Source of the DNA: an uncultured Lachnospiraceae bacterium
Lineage (GTDB): Bacteria; Bacillota; Clostridia; Lachnospirales; Lachnospiraceae
Reading direction: 5' to 3'
Assembly (NCBI GenBank): GCA_910585255.1
Contig: CAJUEI010000060.1
Span: forward strand, 1-17,659
Length of the DNA stretch: 17,659 nucleotides
Part shown: piece by piece, positions 7,118 to 15,640 of the stretch
Layout: every line of letters begins with the position of its first letter
Position numbering within the stretch: position 1 is the first letter of the stretch
Notes under the pieces: generated by a model
What the model saw: only the letters and a program-made list of their open reading frames with translations
Databases searched by the model: none
What the model was told of the DNA's origin: nothing
Translations under genes and position numbers: made by a program

Positions 7118-7146
7118 ATACTACATTTATTTTAGAAAATAATCAA
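7118..7146 (-). promoter_or_regulatory. Sigma-A-type promoter for ftsZ
   Basis: On the minus strand TTGATT (7141-7146) and TAGTAT (7118-7123) are separated by exactly 17 bases, with a strongly A/T-rich stretch directly upstream (7147-7170). Transcription would start near 7111, giving a leader of about 115 bases before ftsZ. The 207-base gap between ftsQ and ftsZ has no other gene-like content. Confidence 0.6.
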
Positions 7147-7202
7147 CCAAAAATTTTATTTTTTTCCAAATGTAATACCAAATATTAGAACGATTATTAT
7201 TT

Positions 7203-7922
7203 TTACTCCTCTTTTTTAAATCGAAACTCTTCCCGATCTTCCGAATAATCATCCAAATAAAGCGTCCCGGCAAGCCCTTCTAATTGCGGCAGCATATCCT
7301 TAAATTTAGCCATCTTTTCATCCAGATAAATATCCTTTCCCATCTGTACTACCACATTTTTCCGATAAATCCAGATATTCATTCCCGCATCAAAACTAAT
7401 CTTATCTACGTCAATGGCATACTTTGTAAGCATCTGCGTCAAAGAAAGAATCAGATTAAAGACCTCTTCTTTCTCTACAGGCAGTACCTGATGAAGTACA
7501 ATATGCTCAAAATCCAGTCCTTCTATCTTTACAACCCCATCTAACAGCTCCTGTGAACTCTCCACTACAATTCCGTCCTTATCAAAATACATATAGTGTC
7601 CTTTATAGTCCACATAGCCTGCAATCCCTTTTTCATATACTGTAACTTTAATCTGATTCCAAGACAGAAATTCTATCTCATATGTTTCTATAAAAGGAAT
7701 CTGTTTTTTCTCTTTATATTGATTCGCAAAAAAACAATAGATAGGATTTTGTTCATAACTCTCCAAAAACAGTAAGCGGCTCATCTCTTCCTCACTATAT
7801 CTGGTGTTCCCTACATACTGTACAGAGGTAATCCGCAGTGAATATAAACCTGCTGCAAAAAGAATCAATACCAATAACAAAATCACTGCTCTGCCCCACT
7901 TATGTTTCTTTTTCATCATCAT
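7203..7922 (-). CDS. ftsQ: Cell division protein FtsQ/DivIB
   Basis: The 239-residue protein has a short basic cytoplasmic N-terminus, one membrane segment (about residues 12-30), then a POTRA-type domain (about 31-98, with the typical entry VQYVGNTRYSEEEM) and a beta domain (from YVDYKGHYMYFDKDGIVVE). It is a bitopic divisome scaffold that works with FtsL and DivIC to recruit and control the septal synthases. Primary sequence is poorly conserved in this family, so the call rests on architecture plus position between ftsW and ftsZ. The ATG at 7922 opens a run of three Met codons; GAGGGA at 7927-7932 fits the first or second. It follows ftsW after 67 bases. Confidence 0.85.
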   Translation of the reverse strand: MMMKKKHKWGRAVILLLVLILFAAGLYSLRITSVQYVGNTRYSEEEMSRLLFLESYEQNPIYCFFANQYKEKKQIPFIETYEIEFLSWNQIKVTVYEKGIAGYVDYKGHYMYFDKDGIVVESSQELLDGVVKIEGLDFEHIVLHQVLPVEKEEVFNLILSLTQMLTKYAIDVDKISFDAGMNIWIYRKNVVVQMGKDIYLDEKMAKFKDMLPQLEGLAGTLYLDDYSEDREEFRFKKEE

Positions 7923-7989
7923 TCTATCCCTCAGCCAGACGAAACCTGCTTTTTTCAGATTTTAAACAAATCCCAACTTTCTGTCTTCT

Positions 7990-9123
7990 TTAAATTTCAT
8001 TCTTTACTTTCCGTGATACGCCAAGTGCAATTCCCATCTCAGCCAGCAATACCATAACAGAAGTTCCGCCGTAACTGATAAACGGAAGTGTAATTCCGGT
8101 ATTTGGCATGGTATTGGTAACAACAGCAATATTTAAAATTACCTGAATCGCAATATGTGCCATAATTCCAATCGCTAACATAGAGCTAAATAAATCCGGT
8201 GCATAATTGGCAATAATAGCAAAACGCCATAACATAAATAAAAACATAATAATGACACATACTGCACCAAACAATCCCAATTCTTCGCAGATTACCGCAA
8301 AAATCATATCGTTTTGTGCCTCTGGAAGAAAGCTCAGCTTCTGAATACTATTCCCAAGTCCCTTTCCAAAAATACCGCCTCTTCCAATGGCATAAAGACT
8401 TTGAAGAGTCTGAAACCCTGTTCCCTGTGCAAAATTCTCTGGATTTAACCAGGCAAGAATTCTCTCAAATCGGAAACTTTCGCTTGCCGCTACAATCGCC
8501 TCAATATTTTTTACAATTAAAAAAACAAAAACCGCTACGACTCCTCCAAAAGCAATAAAAATATCATATCGGGGGGTTGCAACAAAAATCATAACCGCAG
8601 CAATACCAAAGACAATAATCGCACTGCTTAGATTCTTCGTCATCAAGTAAATGATCAGTACTAACGGCAGTATCACACAGATTAATTTTATCATCGTTCC
8701 AATCTTTCGCATCGAACGGGGCACTTTGGAAATCAATTTTGCCATTACCAATATCGTAGCCACCTTTGCTACTTCAGCAGGCTGAAAGCTGACCGATCCG
8801 ATATAGAGCCATCTGGTTGCACCATGGGAACTTTTTCCCAATGGTGTCAGCAAAAGCAGCAGCAGTCCTACTGCAGCAATATAGGAATACCAAGCCAGCC
8901 CTTTCCACCAGTTAATCGGCACCAAAGATGCAATATACATCATAACAAATCCTAAAACAATCCCTATAATATGATTTTTCAAACTTTGTGTTGTTGAGAT
9001 ATTGCTCATCTGTGCTTCATAAGACATCGTACTATATAACATTACTAATCCAAATGCAACCAAAAAAACAATAATAAACAGCAAGCTGTAGTCATAGTAT
9101 CCTCTCTCTCTGCGCTGTTTCAT
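7990..9123 (-). CDS. ftsW: SEDS peptidoglycan glycosyltransferase FtsW/SpoVE
   Basis: A polytopic membrane protein with about ten hydrophobic segments and the SEDS signatures. FLPEAQNDMIFAV holds the presumed catalytic Asp (about residue 272 from this start), GITLPFISYGGTS begins near 343, and RWLYIG with FQPAEVAK lies in the early half. SEDS proteins polymerise lipid II into glycan strands together with a class B PBP, two of which are encoded just upstream. The reading frame can be extended to a TTG at 9147, but that codon has almost no space after a purine run. The ATG at 9123 has GAGAGGG five bases upstream, so I choose the 377-residue form. Sequence alone does not separate vegetative FtsW from sporulation-specific SpoVE; the dcw position fits either. 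The gap after murD is 27 bases. Confidence 0.93.
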   Translation of the reverse strand: MKQRRERGYYDYSLLFIIVFLVAFGLVMLYSTMSYEAQMSNISTTQSLKNHIIGIVLGFVMMYIASLVPINWWKGLAWYSYIAAVGLLLLLLTPLGKSSHGATRWLYIGSVSFQPAEVAKVATILVMAKLISKVPRSMRKIGTMIKLICVILPLVLIIYLMTKNLSSAIIVFGIAAVMIFVATPRYDIFIAFGGVVAVFVFLIVKNIEAIVAASESFRFERILAWLNPENFAQGTGFQTLQSLYAIGRGGIFGKGLGNSIQKLSFLPEAQNDMIFAVICEELGLFGAVCVIIMFLFMLWRFAIIANYAPDLFSSMLAIGIMAHIAIQVILNIAVVTNTMPNTGITLPFISYGGTSVMVLLAEMGIALGVSRKVKNEI

Positions 9124-9128
9124 TTTAT

Positions 9129-9135
9129 CCCTCTC
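9129..9135 (-). promoter_or_regulatory. Ribosome binding site that fixes the ftsW start
   Basis: GAGAGGG on the minus strand is five bases from the ATG at 9123. The longer TTG start at 9147 has no usable Shine-Dalgarno. Confidence 0.7.
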
Positions 9136-9150
9136 TTCTTCTGCCAAACC

Positions 9151-10506
9151 CTATAAGGCTTTGACATATTCCTTAAACAATATGCCTCTCTGTTCATAAC
9201 TTTGAAACATATCCCAACTCGCACATGCCGGTGACAACAGCACAGCATCCCCCTGTTCTGCATGCTCTCTGCATAGCTGAACCGCTTCTTTTAAACTATC
9301 TGCAAAAAGAATTGCATCAAATCCATATTTTCTCGCTGTCTTGGCAATCTTTTCTTTGGTCGCACCAATTAAAACCAAAAGTTTTACTTTCTCTCCAAAT
9401 TCCTTTATATAACTGTCAAATTCCGACTGCTTATCATATCCTCCTCCAATTAAAAGAGTCGGACGGCTCATCGCACGAATTGCCTGAATCGAAGCGTCTG
9501 GATTGGTTCCCTTGGAATCATTATAATAGACAATCCCATCCTTCTCACAGACAAACTCTACCCGATGCTCCACTCCCCGAAATTCCCGCACTGCCTTTCG
9601 AATCACTTCAATCGAAACTCCCAGTGCAAAAGCAATCGCTACCGCTGCCATTACATTTTCCACATTATGTATTCCTACTAGCTGCATATCGGAAACTTTT
9701 ACAATCGGAATCCGCTCTGTATCGGTCTGATAAATAATCTCTTCGCCTTCTAGATAAAGCCCCCTTTCTAACTTTCTTTTACTGCTGAAAAATACCGTTT
9801 TCGTATGTACAACAGTCCCAAACTCCCTTAAAATCGGATCTTCATAATTTAATACACAGGTATCATTTTCGGTCTGATTCTTCGTAATACTTTCTTTTAC
9901 TGCAATATAATTCTCCATTGTCTTATGACGGTTCAGATGATCCGGCGTAATATTTAAAATAGCCGATACCTGCGGTGCAAATTTCCAGATCGTCTCTAAT
10001 TGAAAACTGCTGATCTCTGCTACCGTCACGGTCTCCTCTTTCGTCTCTAATGCAATAGAAGTATAAGGAATTCCTATATTTCCTACCACATAAACATCTT
10101 CTCTAGCCGCCTTTAAAATCTCTCCGGTCAGTGCGGTAGTCGTTGTCTTTCCGTTGGTTCCGGTAATCGCAGCCAACTGCCCCTTAGAAAACTGATAGGC
10201 AAGCTCAATCTCACCCCAAATTAATATTCCCGCTTCTTTTGCCATTCTAATATAGGGAGCATCCACTGCAATTCCCGGACTTACAATCATTATGTCAACT
10301 TCCCTTAATATATCGGCTTTCCATTCCCCAATCTGAATAGTAACCGAACAATCTTTTGGCAGCTTTGCCTTTACCTCTTCTGTTTTTAACTTTTGATTTT
10401 CATCATACAGCAGAATCTCTGCCCCTGTCTGGCTTAACAAACGGACTGCTCCGATTCCGCTGATTCCGCATCCAACCACAATAACCTTTTTATCTTTCAA
10501 ATCCAT
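9151..10506 (-). CDS. murD: UDP-N-acetylmuramoylalanine--D-glutamate ligase MurD
   Basis: This cytoplasmic Mur ligase adds D-glutamate to UDP-MurNAc-L-Ala using ATP. The 451-residue length is standard. An N-terminal Rossmann-type domain (VIVVGCGISGIGA from residue 8) binds the uridine nucleotide, the central P-loop is GTNGKTTT at 116-123 with Lys120, and further conserved blocks are SSFQLE, NITPDHLNRH, GIHNVENVMAA, VEHR and NDSKGTNPDA. The C-terminal SPACASWDMF block is typical of MurD rather than MurE or MurF. The ATG at 10506 has an AAGGG-type Shine-Dalgarno about eight bases upstream. It lies 38 bases after mraY. The other Mur ligases that often accompany it (murE, murF) are missing. Confidence 0.97.
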   Translation of the reverse strand: MDLKDKKVIVVGCGISGIGAVRLLSQTGAEILLYDENQKLKTEEVKAKLPKDCSVTIQIGEWKADILREVDIMIVSPGIAVDAPYIRMAKEAGILIWGEIELAYQFSKGQLAAITGTNGKTTTTALTGEILKAAREDVYVVGNIGIPYTSIALETKEETVTVAEISSFQLETIWKFAPQVSAILNITPDHLNRHKTMENYIAVKESITKNQTENDTCVLNYEDPILREFGTVVHTKTVFFSSKRKLERGLYLEGEEIIYQTDTERIPIVKVSDMQLVGIHNVENVMAAVAIAFALGVSIEVIRKAVREFRGVEHRVEFVCEKDGIVYYNDSKGTNPDASIQAIRAMSRPTLLIGGGYDKQSEFDSYIKEFGEKVKLLVLIGATKEKIAKTARKYGFDAILFADSLKEAVQLCREHAEQGDAVLLSPACASWDMFQSYEQRGILFKEYVKAL

Positions 10507-10544
10507 CTCTTTTCCCTTCTCTTTTCTTCTTTTATTCTAAATAG

Positions 10545-11501
10545 TTATAAAGCTAAATAAGCTACCATGCAAAAAAGAGCCGTTACAATAGAAAATACCG
10601 CTACTACTCTTGTTTCCGACCAGCCACATAGCTCAAAGTGATGATGTATCGGTGCCATTTTAAAAATCCGCTTTCCTCCTGTCTTTTTAAAATATACCAC
10701 CTGAATCATAACAGAAAGAATCTCTATCATATAAATAAATGCAACCAATACCAAAAACAACGGCATATGCAGCATATAAGCCATAGAAACCACAAATCCT
10801 CCCAGTGCCAACGAGCCAGTATCTCCCATAAAAACTCTTGCTGGATAGACATTAAATAATAAAAATCCCATTAAACTTCCAATCACAGCTCCGGCAATCG
10901 GTGTCAAACCCGCTTTTGTTCCAATCGATACCATTAGAAAAAATACGGCAATCAACAGTGTAACACTTGAGCACAACCCATCTAATCCATCAGTAAAATT
11001 TGCCCCATTTACCGTTCCAAGCACAATAAAGAAATAAGCAGGAAGCCAAAGTTTCCCCATATCCCAGCAGCTTCCTCCGGTAAACGGCAGAATAACCTCC
11101 CGTCCTCCTTTGGAAAACTGAAACAGATAGACAGCAAATACCACCGATACCAATATCTGTCCAAACATCTTTTGTTTTGGCAGCAGCCCCTTCTGATTCT
11201 TCAGCACGACTTTAATATAATCATCTAAAAATCCAATAAACCCAAAACCCAGCGTAACAAATAAAACTGGAATACTATCTGGATATTCCGAAATCCAAAA
11301 CAGACTGGTCACTACAATACTAATCAGAAATATAATTCCGCCCATAGCAGGAGTTCCCGATTTCTTCAGATGTTCTCTAGGGCCGTCCTCCCGAATCGGC
11401 TGTCCGAACTTCAGCCTTCTAAGAAAAGGAATAATAATCGGACACAGAGCCGCACATATGGTAAATGATAAAATAATCGGCAACAATATCTTTGATTCCA
11501 T
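10545..11501 (-). CDS. mraY: Phospho-N-acetylmuramoyl-pentapeptide transferase MraY
   Basis: This polytopic enzyme transfers phospho-MurNAc-pentapeptide to undecaprenyl phosphate, making lipid I. About ten membrane segments are visible. The conserved cytoplasmic motifs are GFLDDYIK (Asp93-Asp94), NGANFTDGLDGL (about 165-176), FMGDTGSLALGG (Asp227) and MAPIHHHFE (His286-288). The frame can be extended to a TTG at 11519, but the ATG at 11501 has AGGAG seven bases upstream, so I annotate the 318-residue form, which also matches the usual MraY length. It lies 45 bases after the second PBP gene and 38 before murD. Confidence 0.97.
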   Translation of the reverse strand: MESKILLPIILSFTICAALCPIIIPFLRRLKFGQPIREDGPREHLKKSGTPAMGGIIFLISIVVTSLFWISEYPDSIPVLFVTLGFGFIGFLDDYIKVVLKNQKGLLPKQKMFGQILVSVVFAVYLFQFSKGGREVILPFTGGSCWDMGKLWLPAYFFIVLGTVNGANFTDGLDGLCSSVTLLIAVFFLMVSIGTKAGLTPIAGAVIGSLMGFLLFNVYPARVFMGDTGSLALGGFVVSMAYMLHMPLFLVLVAFIYMIEILSVMIQVVYFKKTGGKRIFKMAPIHHHFELCGWSETRVVAVFSIVTALFCMVAYLAL

Positions 11502-11508
11502 ACATTCT

Positions 11509-11513
11509 CTCCT
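11509..11513 (-). promoter_or_regulatory. Ribosome binding site that fixes the mraY start
   Basis: AGGAG on the minus strand is seven bases from the ATG at 11501 and lies downstream of the alternative TTG at 11519, so it cannot serve the latter. Confidence 0.75.
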
Positions 11514-11546
11514 AAACAATCAGTATAGACTTTTGTATTTGGTCCG

Positions 11547-13298
11547 TCAATCCTTTTTCTCCTCTTCTGCTGTAAGATCCTCCTCAATTCCAAGATAGGG
11601 AAGGATATTTTCAAATATTTCCCGAACCACTGGAGCAGCAATCGTTCCGCCATAATAAATCCCTTCTGGTTCATCAATGGTAATCAGGGCAATTACCTGC
11701 GGATCAGAAGCAGGGGCAAACCCCAAAAACGAAGAAATATATTTATTCTCTCTTCGCGGGAGCTTCTCGGATGTCGCTGTCTTTCCACCAATATGGTATC
11801 CTTCCAAATAGGCATTTTTTCCGCTTCCCCCATCCACAACCTGTTCTAATACATAGCGAACCGTTTCAGACGTCTCCTCAGAAAGCACTCCCTCTCGAAC
11901 CGGATAGGTCAGTGTCTCAATTACATTTCCTTCCGTATCCCGAATATCTACACCAAAATGAGGCGTAATCCGGTTTCCGCCATTAATCAAAGAGCTGACG
12001 GTTGTCACCAACTGAATTGGTGTAATCTGAAAAGACTGCCCAAACGATACCGTAGCAAGTTCCACCAATCCCATATTGTCCTTTTTATGCATAATCGTTC
12101 CCGCTTCTCCCGGAAGATCAATTCCAGTCTTTGTCAACAGACCAAACTGCTGAAAATACTCATAATACCGGTCTACTCCCAACCGCAGTCCCAGTTCAAT
12201 AAAAACCGGATTACACGAATTCATAACTGCCTGCACAAATGTCTCTGCTCCATGTCCGCTTACTTTATGACAGCGAATCTTCCGATCCTCCACAATCTTA
12301 AATCCGGGACAGGAAAACTGATCGCCTAATCCTGCCACCCCTTCCTCTAAAGCCGCCGACATCGTAATAATCTTAAAAGTCGATCCCGGTTCATACGTAT
12401 CATTAATACATCGATTCCTCCACATCTGATTTAACCGATCCTGCTTTTCCTTCTCCGTCAGTCCGGTCTCTTCTGTAGGAAGTGTAAAAGGATGATTTAA
12501 GTCAAACTCCGGCAGATTGACACAGGCATAGATCTCTCCGTTCTGCGGGTTCATTACCAATACCGAAACACTTTTTGCATTTTTCTTTTCCAATACTTTC
12601 TGTGCCGCCTGTTCTGCATACTGCTGAATATTGACATCTAAACTGGTGGTCAGATGATTCCCGTTAATCGGATCAATCCTATCCTCTGCCGTATTCTCTA
12701 ATTCCACTCCCTTTGCATCTGTCACAGTAAGAATCAATCCGTCCGTTCCTTTTAGATATTCCTCGTACTGTACTTCCAAGCCGATAATCCCCTGATTATC
12801 ACTTCCGGTAAATCCCAATACTTTCGAGGCAAGTGTTCCATAGGGATAATAACGCTTGTAATCTTCGTCTACTTTTACCCCATCCAAATTATACTCTCGG
12901 ATTCGATCTCCCACTTCCTTTTCTACATTAGACTGAATCCGCTCTCTTGCACTTACCTTTGTCACTCTCTTTCGCACCGTTTCTTCCGAAAGATCCAATT
13001 CCTTGCACAAAACCCGGATTACCTCTTCCTCATCCGTAATCTGACTGTGAATAACAGAAATCGTACAAACTGTCTTATTGGCGGCAATCAATACACCATT
13101 TCGATCATAAATTTCTCCCCTTGCCGCTTTAATCGCCCGTTCTCTTTGGTGCAGTTCATCTGCCTTTTCATTATAATAGTCTGCCCTAAAAATCATCAGA
13201 TAAGACAAACGAATCGATAAAACGAAAAAAACAGTTGCCACACAGCATAAAAATACCAGCGTTTTTCTTCGGCTTCCTGTCGTGTTCCACTCCAACAT
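11547..13298 (-). CDS. Class B penicillin-binding protein (SpoVD/FtsI type), transpeptidase
   Basis: The 583-residue protein has one N-terminal membrane segment (about 13-35), a PBP dimerisation or pedestal region starting ARGEIYDRNGVLIA (59-72), and a transpeptidase domain. Active-site motifs are S306-T-F-K309 (in YEPGSTFK) and S361-C-N363. The third motif reads K506-T-A508 (GGKTATSEK) instead of the usual KTG. It cross-links stem peptides outside the membrane, paired with a SEDS protein such as FtsW/SpoVE. It ends shortly after the domain (LPYLGIEEDL and a charged tail) with no PASTA domains. It is paralogous to the preceding PBP; which is the vegetative FtsI and which the cortex-specific SpoVD cannot be decided here. 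The ATG at 13298 has only an AAAGGA about 13 bases upstream, a poor spacing that suggests weak initiation. Confidence 0.93.
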   Translation of the reverse strand: MLEWNTTGSRRKTLVFLCCVATVFFVLSIRLSYLMIFRADYYNEKADELHQRERAIKAARGEIYDRNGVLIAANKTVCTISVIHSQITDEEEVIRVLCKELDLSEETVRKRVTKVSARERIQSNVEKEVGDRIREYNLDGVKVDEDYKRYYPYGTLASKVLGFTGSDNQGIIGLEVQYEEYLKGTDGLILTVTDAKGVELENTAEDRIDPINGNHLTTSLDVNIQQYAEQAAQKVLEKKNAKSVSVLVMNPQNGEIYACVNLPEFDLNHPFTLPTEETGLTEKEKQDRLNQMWRNRCINDTYEPGSTFKIITMSAALEEGVAGLGDQFSCPGFKIVEDRKIRCHKVSGHGAETFVQAVMNSCNPVFIELGLRLGVDRYYEYFQQFGLLTKTGIDLPGEAGTIMHKKDNMGLVELATVSFGQSFQITPIQLVTTVSSLINGGNRITPHFGVDIRDTEGNVIETLTYPVREGVLSEETSETVRYVLEQVVDGGSGKNAYLEGYHIGGKTATSEKLPRRENKYISSFLGFAPASDPQVIALITIDEPEGIYYGGTIAAPVVREIFENILPYLGIEEDLTAEEEKKD

Positions 13299-13362
13299 AA
13301 TCGGAAAGCTGTCCTTTTTTTCTATTTGTACTAAGTCTATTATCCATTTCTCTCAGATATGA

Positions 13363-15582
13363 TTATTGTGTATCAGTTTCCTGTTCCAATGTGGTTTCTG
13401 CAGCAGAACTTGTCTCTGCCACAGTCTCTCCTTCTGCCGTGGTCTCTCCCTCTGCCGTAGTCTCTCCCATCACTCCATTGCCAAAATAAGATTCATTAAA
13501 ATGAGACTCTGGATGTGTTGTCGTTTCCGTCTCCTCTTCTGTTGTCTCTTGTGTCTCTTCCTCTGTACTGCTCTCCTCCTCTGATTCCTCCTCTACAGGA
13601 CCAATCGGATAGATCCCCATATAAGGCAGAACCTCTCTCAATACATTGTGTGCCATTACTGTAGCCTGAGAAGCATCGTCCTGATCAGGTATATTCGGCT
13701 CATCTATAATAAAATAGCAGACAATCTGCGGATCCTCTACCGGTGCAAAACAAAGAAACGACACCAGATAACGTTTTTTATCTCGTGGGTGCTTTTCTGC
13801 CGTACCAGTCTTTCCGCCAATCGTATACCCTTCTATCGCTGCCTTTCTTCCGGTTCCTCCCTCTACTGTCTGATAGAGATACTCCCGAATCAGATCCGAA
13901 GTCCCTTTGCTGATTGTATTCTTTACCAGCACAGGTTCATAGGTCTTTACCGTACCGCCGGACGGCTCTATAATCTTTTTCATGATATGAGGCTGATAGT
14001 AATTCCCGCCATTAATCAAAGAACAAAATCCGGCAATCATCTGTGTCGCTGTAGCATTAAAATTCTGTCCAAACGAGTTAGTAGCCAGATCTGCCGCCCC
14101 CATACGAGAAGCCGAATACAAAAGTCCTTCCTCCTCTCCCGGAAGATCTACTCCGGTTTTGCTTCCCATTCCAAACACCCGCTGATATTCCGCAAACTGT
14201 TCTCTTCCCATACTCTGTGCAATCTTCATCAAAGCCACATTGCAGGAATACATAATACTCTCTCCTAATGTCAGCCATCCGTCTCCAGCCACATTGTGAC
14301 AGTGAATAAAATCATCTCCTACAAACAACTGTCCTTCACATAAAAAAGTATCTGTCTGCCGAATCGTTCCCTCATCCAAAGCCGCTGCCACGGTAAATGG
14401 TTTCTGTGTCGATCCGGGTTCAAATACCTCACTGATACAGAAATTTTTCCACAGCTTATAGCGAAAATCCATCTTTGCTTCCGAAGTCATCGCCGCCAGC
14501 TCTGCATCCGTATAAAACGCAGAAAGATCACTGGGATCATTTAAATCAAATACCGGGGCGGAAGCCTCTGCAAGAATTTCTCCATTATTGGGATCCATCA
14601 TCATAATTGCTACATTTGCCGCTCCGACTTCTTTCATATACTGATCAATCCACTTTTCCGCAATCATCTGCAGATTGATATCCAAAGTAGATACCACGGT
14701 ATTTCCGTCAATTGCACTTTTCACCACTTTTTCCATACCGTTTTCCTCATTTAGATAACCATAAATACGTCCATTCGTACCATTTAAAGTACTATTATAA
14801 TACTGCTCAATCCCATAGCTTCCCACATTTTCCATATTTGAAAAACCCAGTACATCACATGCAAGCGTGCCATAAGGATAACTGCGTACCGCTCCCTCCT
14901 CAAACCACACTCCGCTTAAATCCCCTATTTTATACACATCTTTAGGAAACCACTCAGGACGCTCTTCAAAATTTCCGTTCTGCAGATTGTGAAACTCTTC
15001 TATCTGTTCGTAGGTCAGTTCTCTGTCATAAATAATATACTGGCTTTCCCGATTTGCTTCTAACTTTGCTTTTACATCTGCCGTTTCATAGCCAAAACAA
15101 TGATTTAAAGCTACTAATACCGCCTGAAGAGAAGAACCATCCTCCTCCGAATAAATCAGTTTTGCATCTAATATCAGATTATAAACCGTTGTACTGGTCG
15201 CCAATACCACACCATTGCGATCTGTAATGTTCCCTCGCTTATAGGGAAGCACTCGACTTTGATAGCCCTGCTGTGACAACACTTTTACGGTAAATTCCTG
15301 CCCATTTGTCATATTAATATAAGTCAGATTTCCTACCAGTCCAAATAAAACTAGCACAAACACGCCCAATGTTTGTGCCAGCTTTTTCCTCATCTTCCTG
15401 GTTAATTTTTTACCAAAGTTTTGCTTCCTTCTCTCTATACTTTTATTTGTAACATTCGCTTTTCTGACTCTTGTATTTTTAATATTGGTCTTTTTCAGAC
15501 CCGTACTTTTTACAGTCGCTTTCTTTGTATTTCTTTTAGTCGCATTTTTCTTGGTTACATCCTGTTTTCTCATCCTTTGCAT
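13363..15582 (-). CDS. Class B penicillin-binding protein (FtsI/SpoVD type) with basic N-terminal and acidic C-terminal tails
   Basis: Counting from the ATG at 15582 (AGGAAAGG four bases upstream) the protein has 739 residues. Residues 1-68 are a Lys/Arg/Thr/Asn-rich cytoplasmic tail, 69-91 the membrane anchor, then a pedestal beginning KRGNITDRNGVVLA and a transpeptidase domain with S391-T-Q-K394, S446-C-N448 and K591-T-G593. After LPYMGIYP the last 75 or so residues are Glu/Thr/Ser-rich and acidic, with AEGETT-type repeats, in place of PASTA domains. A longer frame to 15720 would overlap the end of the ftsL-like gene and lacks homology-like content, so I reject it. Position right after ftsL matches pbpB (ftsI) of B. 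subtilis, but the sporulation paralogue SpoVD is possible. The gap to the next PBP is 64 bases. Confidence 0.93.
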   Translation of the reverse strand: MQRMRKQDVTKKNATKRNTKKATVKSTGLKKTNIKNTRVRKANVTNKSIERRKQNFGKKLTRKMRKKLAQTLGVFVLVLFGLVGNLTYINMTNGQEFTVKVLSQQGYQSRVLPYKRGNITDRNGVVLATSTTVYNLILDAKLIYSEEDGSSLQAVLVALNHCFGYETADVKAKLEANRESQYIIYDRELTYEQIEEFHNLQNGNFEERPEWFPKDVYKIGDLSGVWFEEGAVRSYPYGTLACDVLGFSNMENVGSYGIEQYYNSTLNGTNGRIYGYLNEENGMEKVVKSAIDGNTVVSTLDINLQMIAEKWIDQYMKEVGAANVAIMMMDPNNGEILAEASAPVFDLNDPSDLSAFYTDAELAAMTSEAKMDFRYKLWKNFCISEVFEPGSTQKPFTVAAALDEGTIRQTDTFLCEGQLFVGDDFIHCHNVAGDGWLTLGESIMYSCNVALMKIAQSMGREQFAEYQRVFGMGSKTGVDLPGEEEGLLYSASRMGAADLATNSFGQNFNATATQMIAGFCSLINGGNYYQPHIMKKIIEPSGGTVKTYEPVLVKNTISKGTSDLIREYLYQTVEGGTGRKAAIEGYTIGGKTGTAEKHPRDKKRYLVSFLCFAPVEDPQIVCYFIIDEPNIPDQDDASQATVMAHNVLREVLPYMGIYPIGPVEEESEEESSTEEETQETTEEETETTTHPESHFNESYFGNGVMGETTAEGETTAEGETVAETSSAAETTLEQETDTQ
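13415..13468 (-). repeat. Three 18-base in-frame repeats in the PBP C-terminal tail
   Basis: The plus strand has three near-identical 18-base units starting at 13415, 13433 and 13451, each opening TCTGCC and closing TCTCTCC plus one base. They encode AEGETT-like hexapeptides in the acidic extracytoplasmic tail. Confidence 0.75.
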
Positions 15583-15640
15583 CCCGCCTTTCCTAATGCA
15601 AATTTCCCTCTCTGCTTTCTTGCAAAGCACGGCTTTTCTA

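Noticed and set aside
7147..7202. Intrinsic terminator after ftsQ
   Set aside because: T-rich and A-rich runs occur, but I could not find a GC-rich stem preceding a T-run on the minus strand.
9225..9737. Plus-strand open frame of 170 residues opposite murD
   Set aside because: Antisense shadow of murD, with composition set by the opposite codons.
13648..14268. Plus-strand open frame of 206 residues opposite the first PBP gene
   Set aside because: It lies wholly antisense to a well-supported gene, has low-complexity composition and no ribosome binding site or family resemblance.
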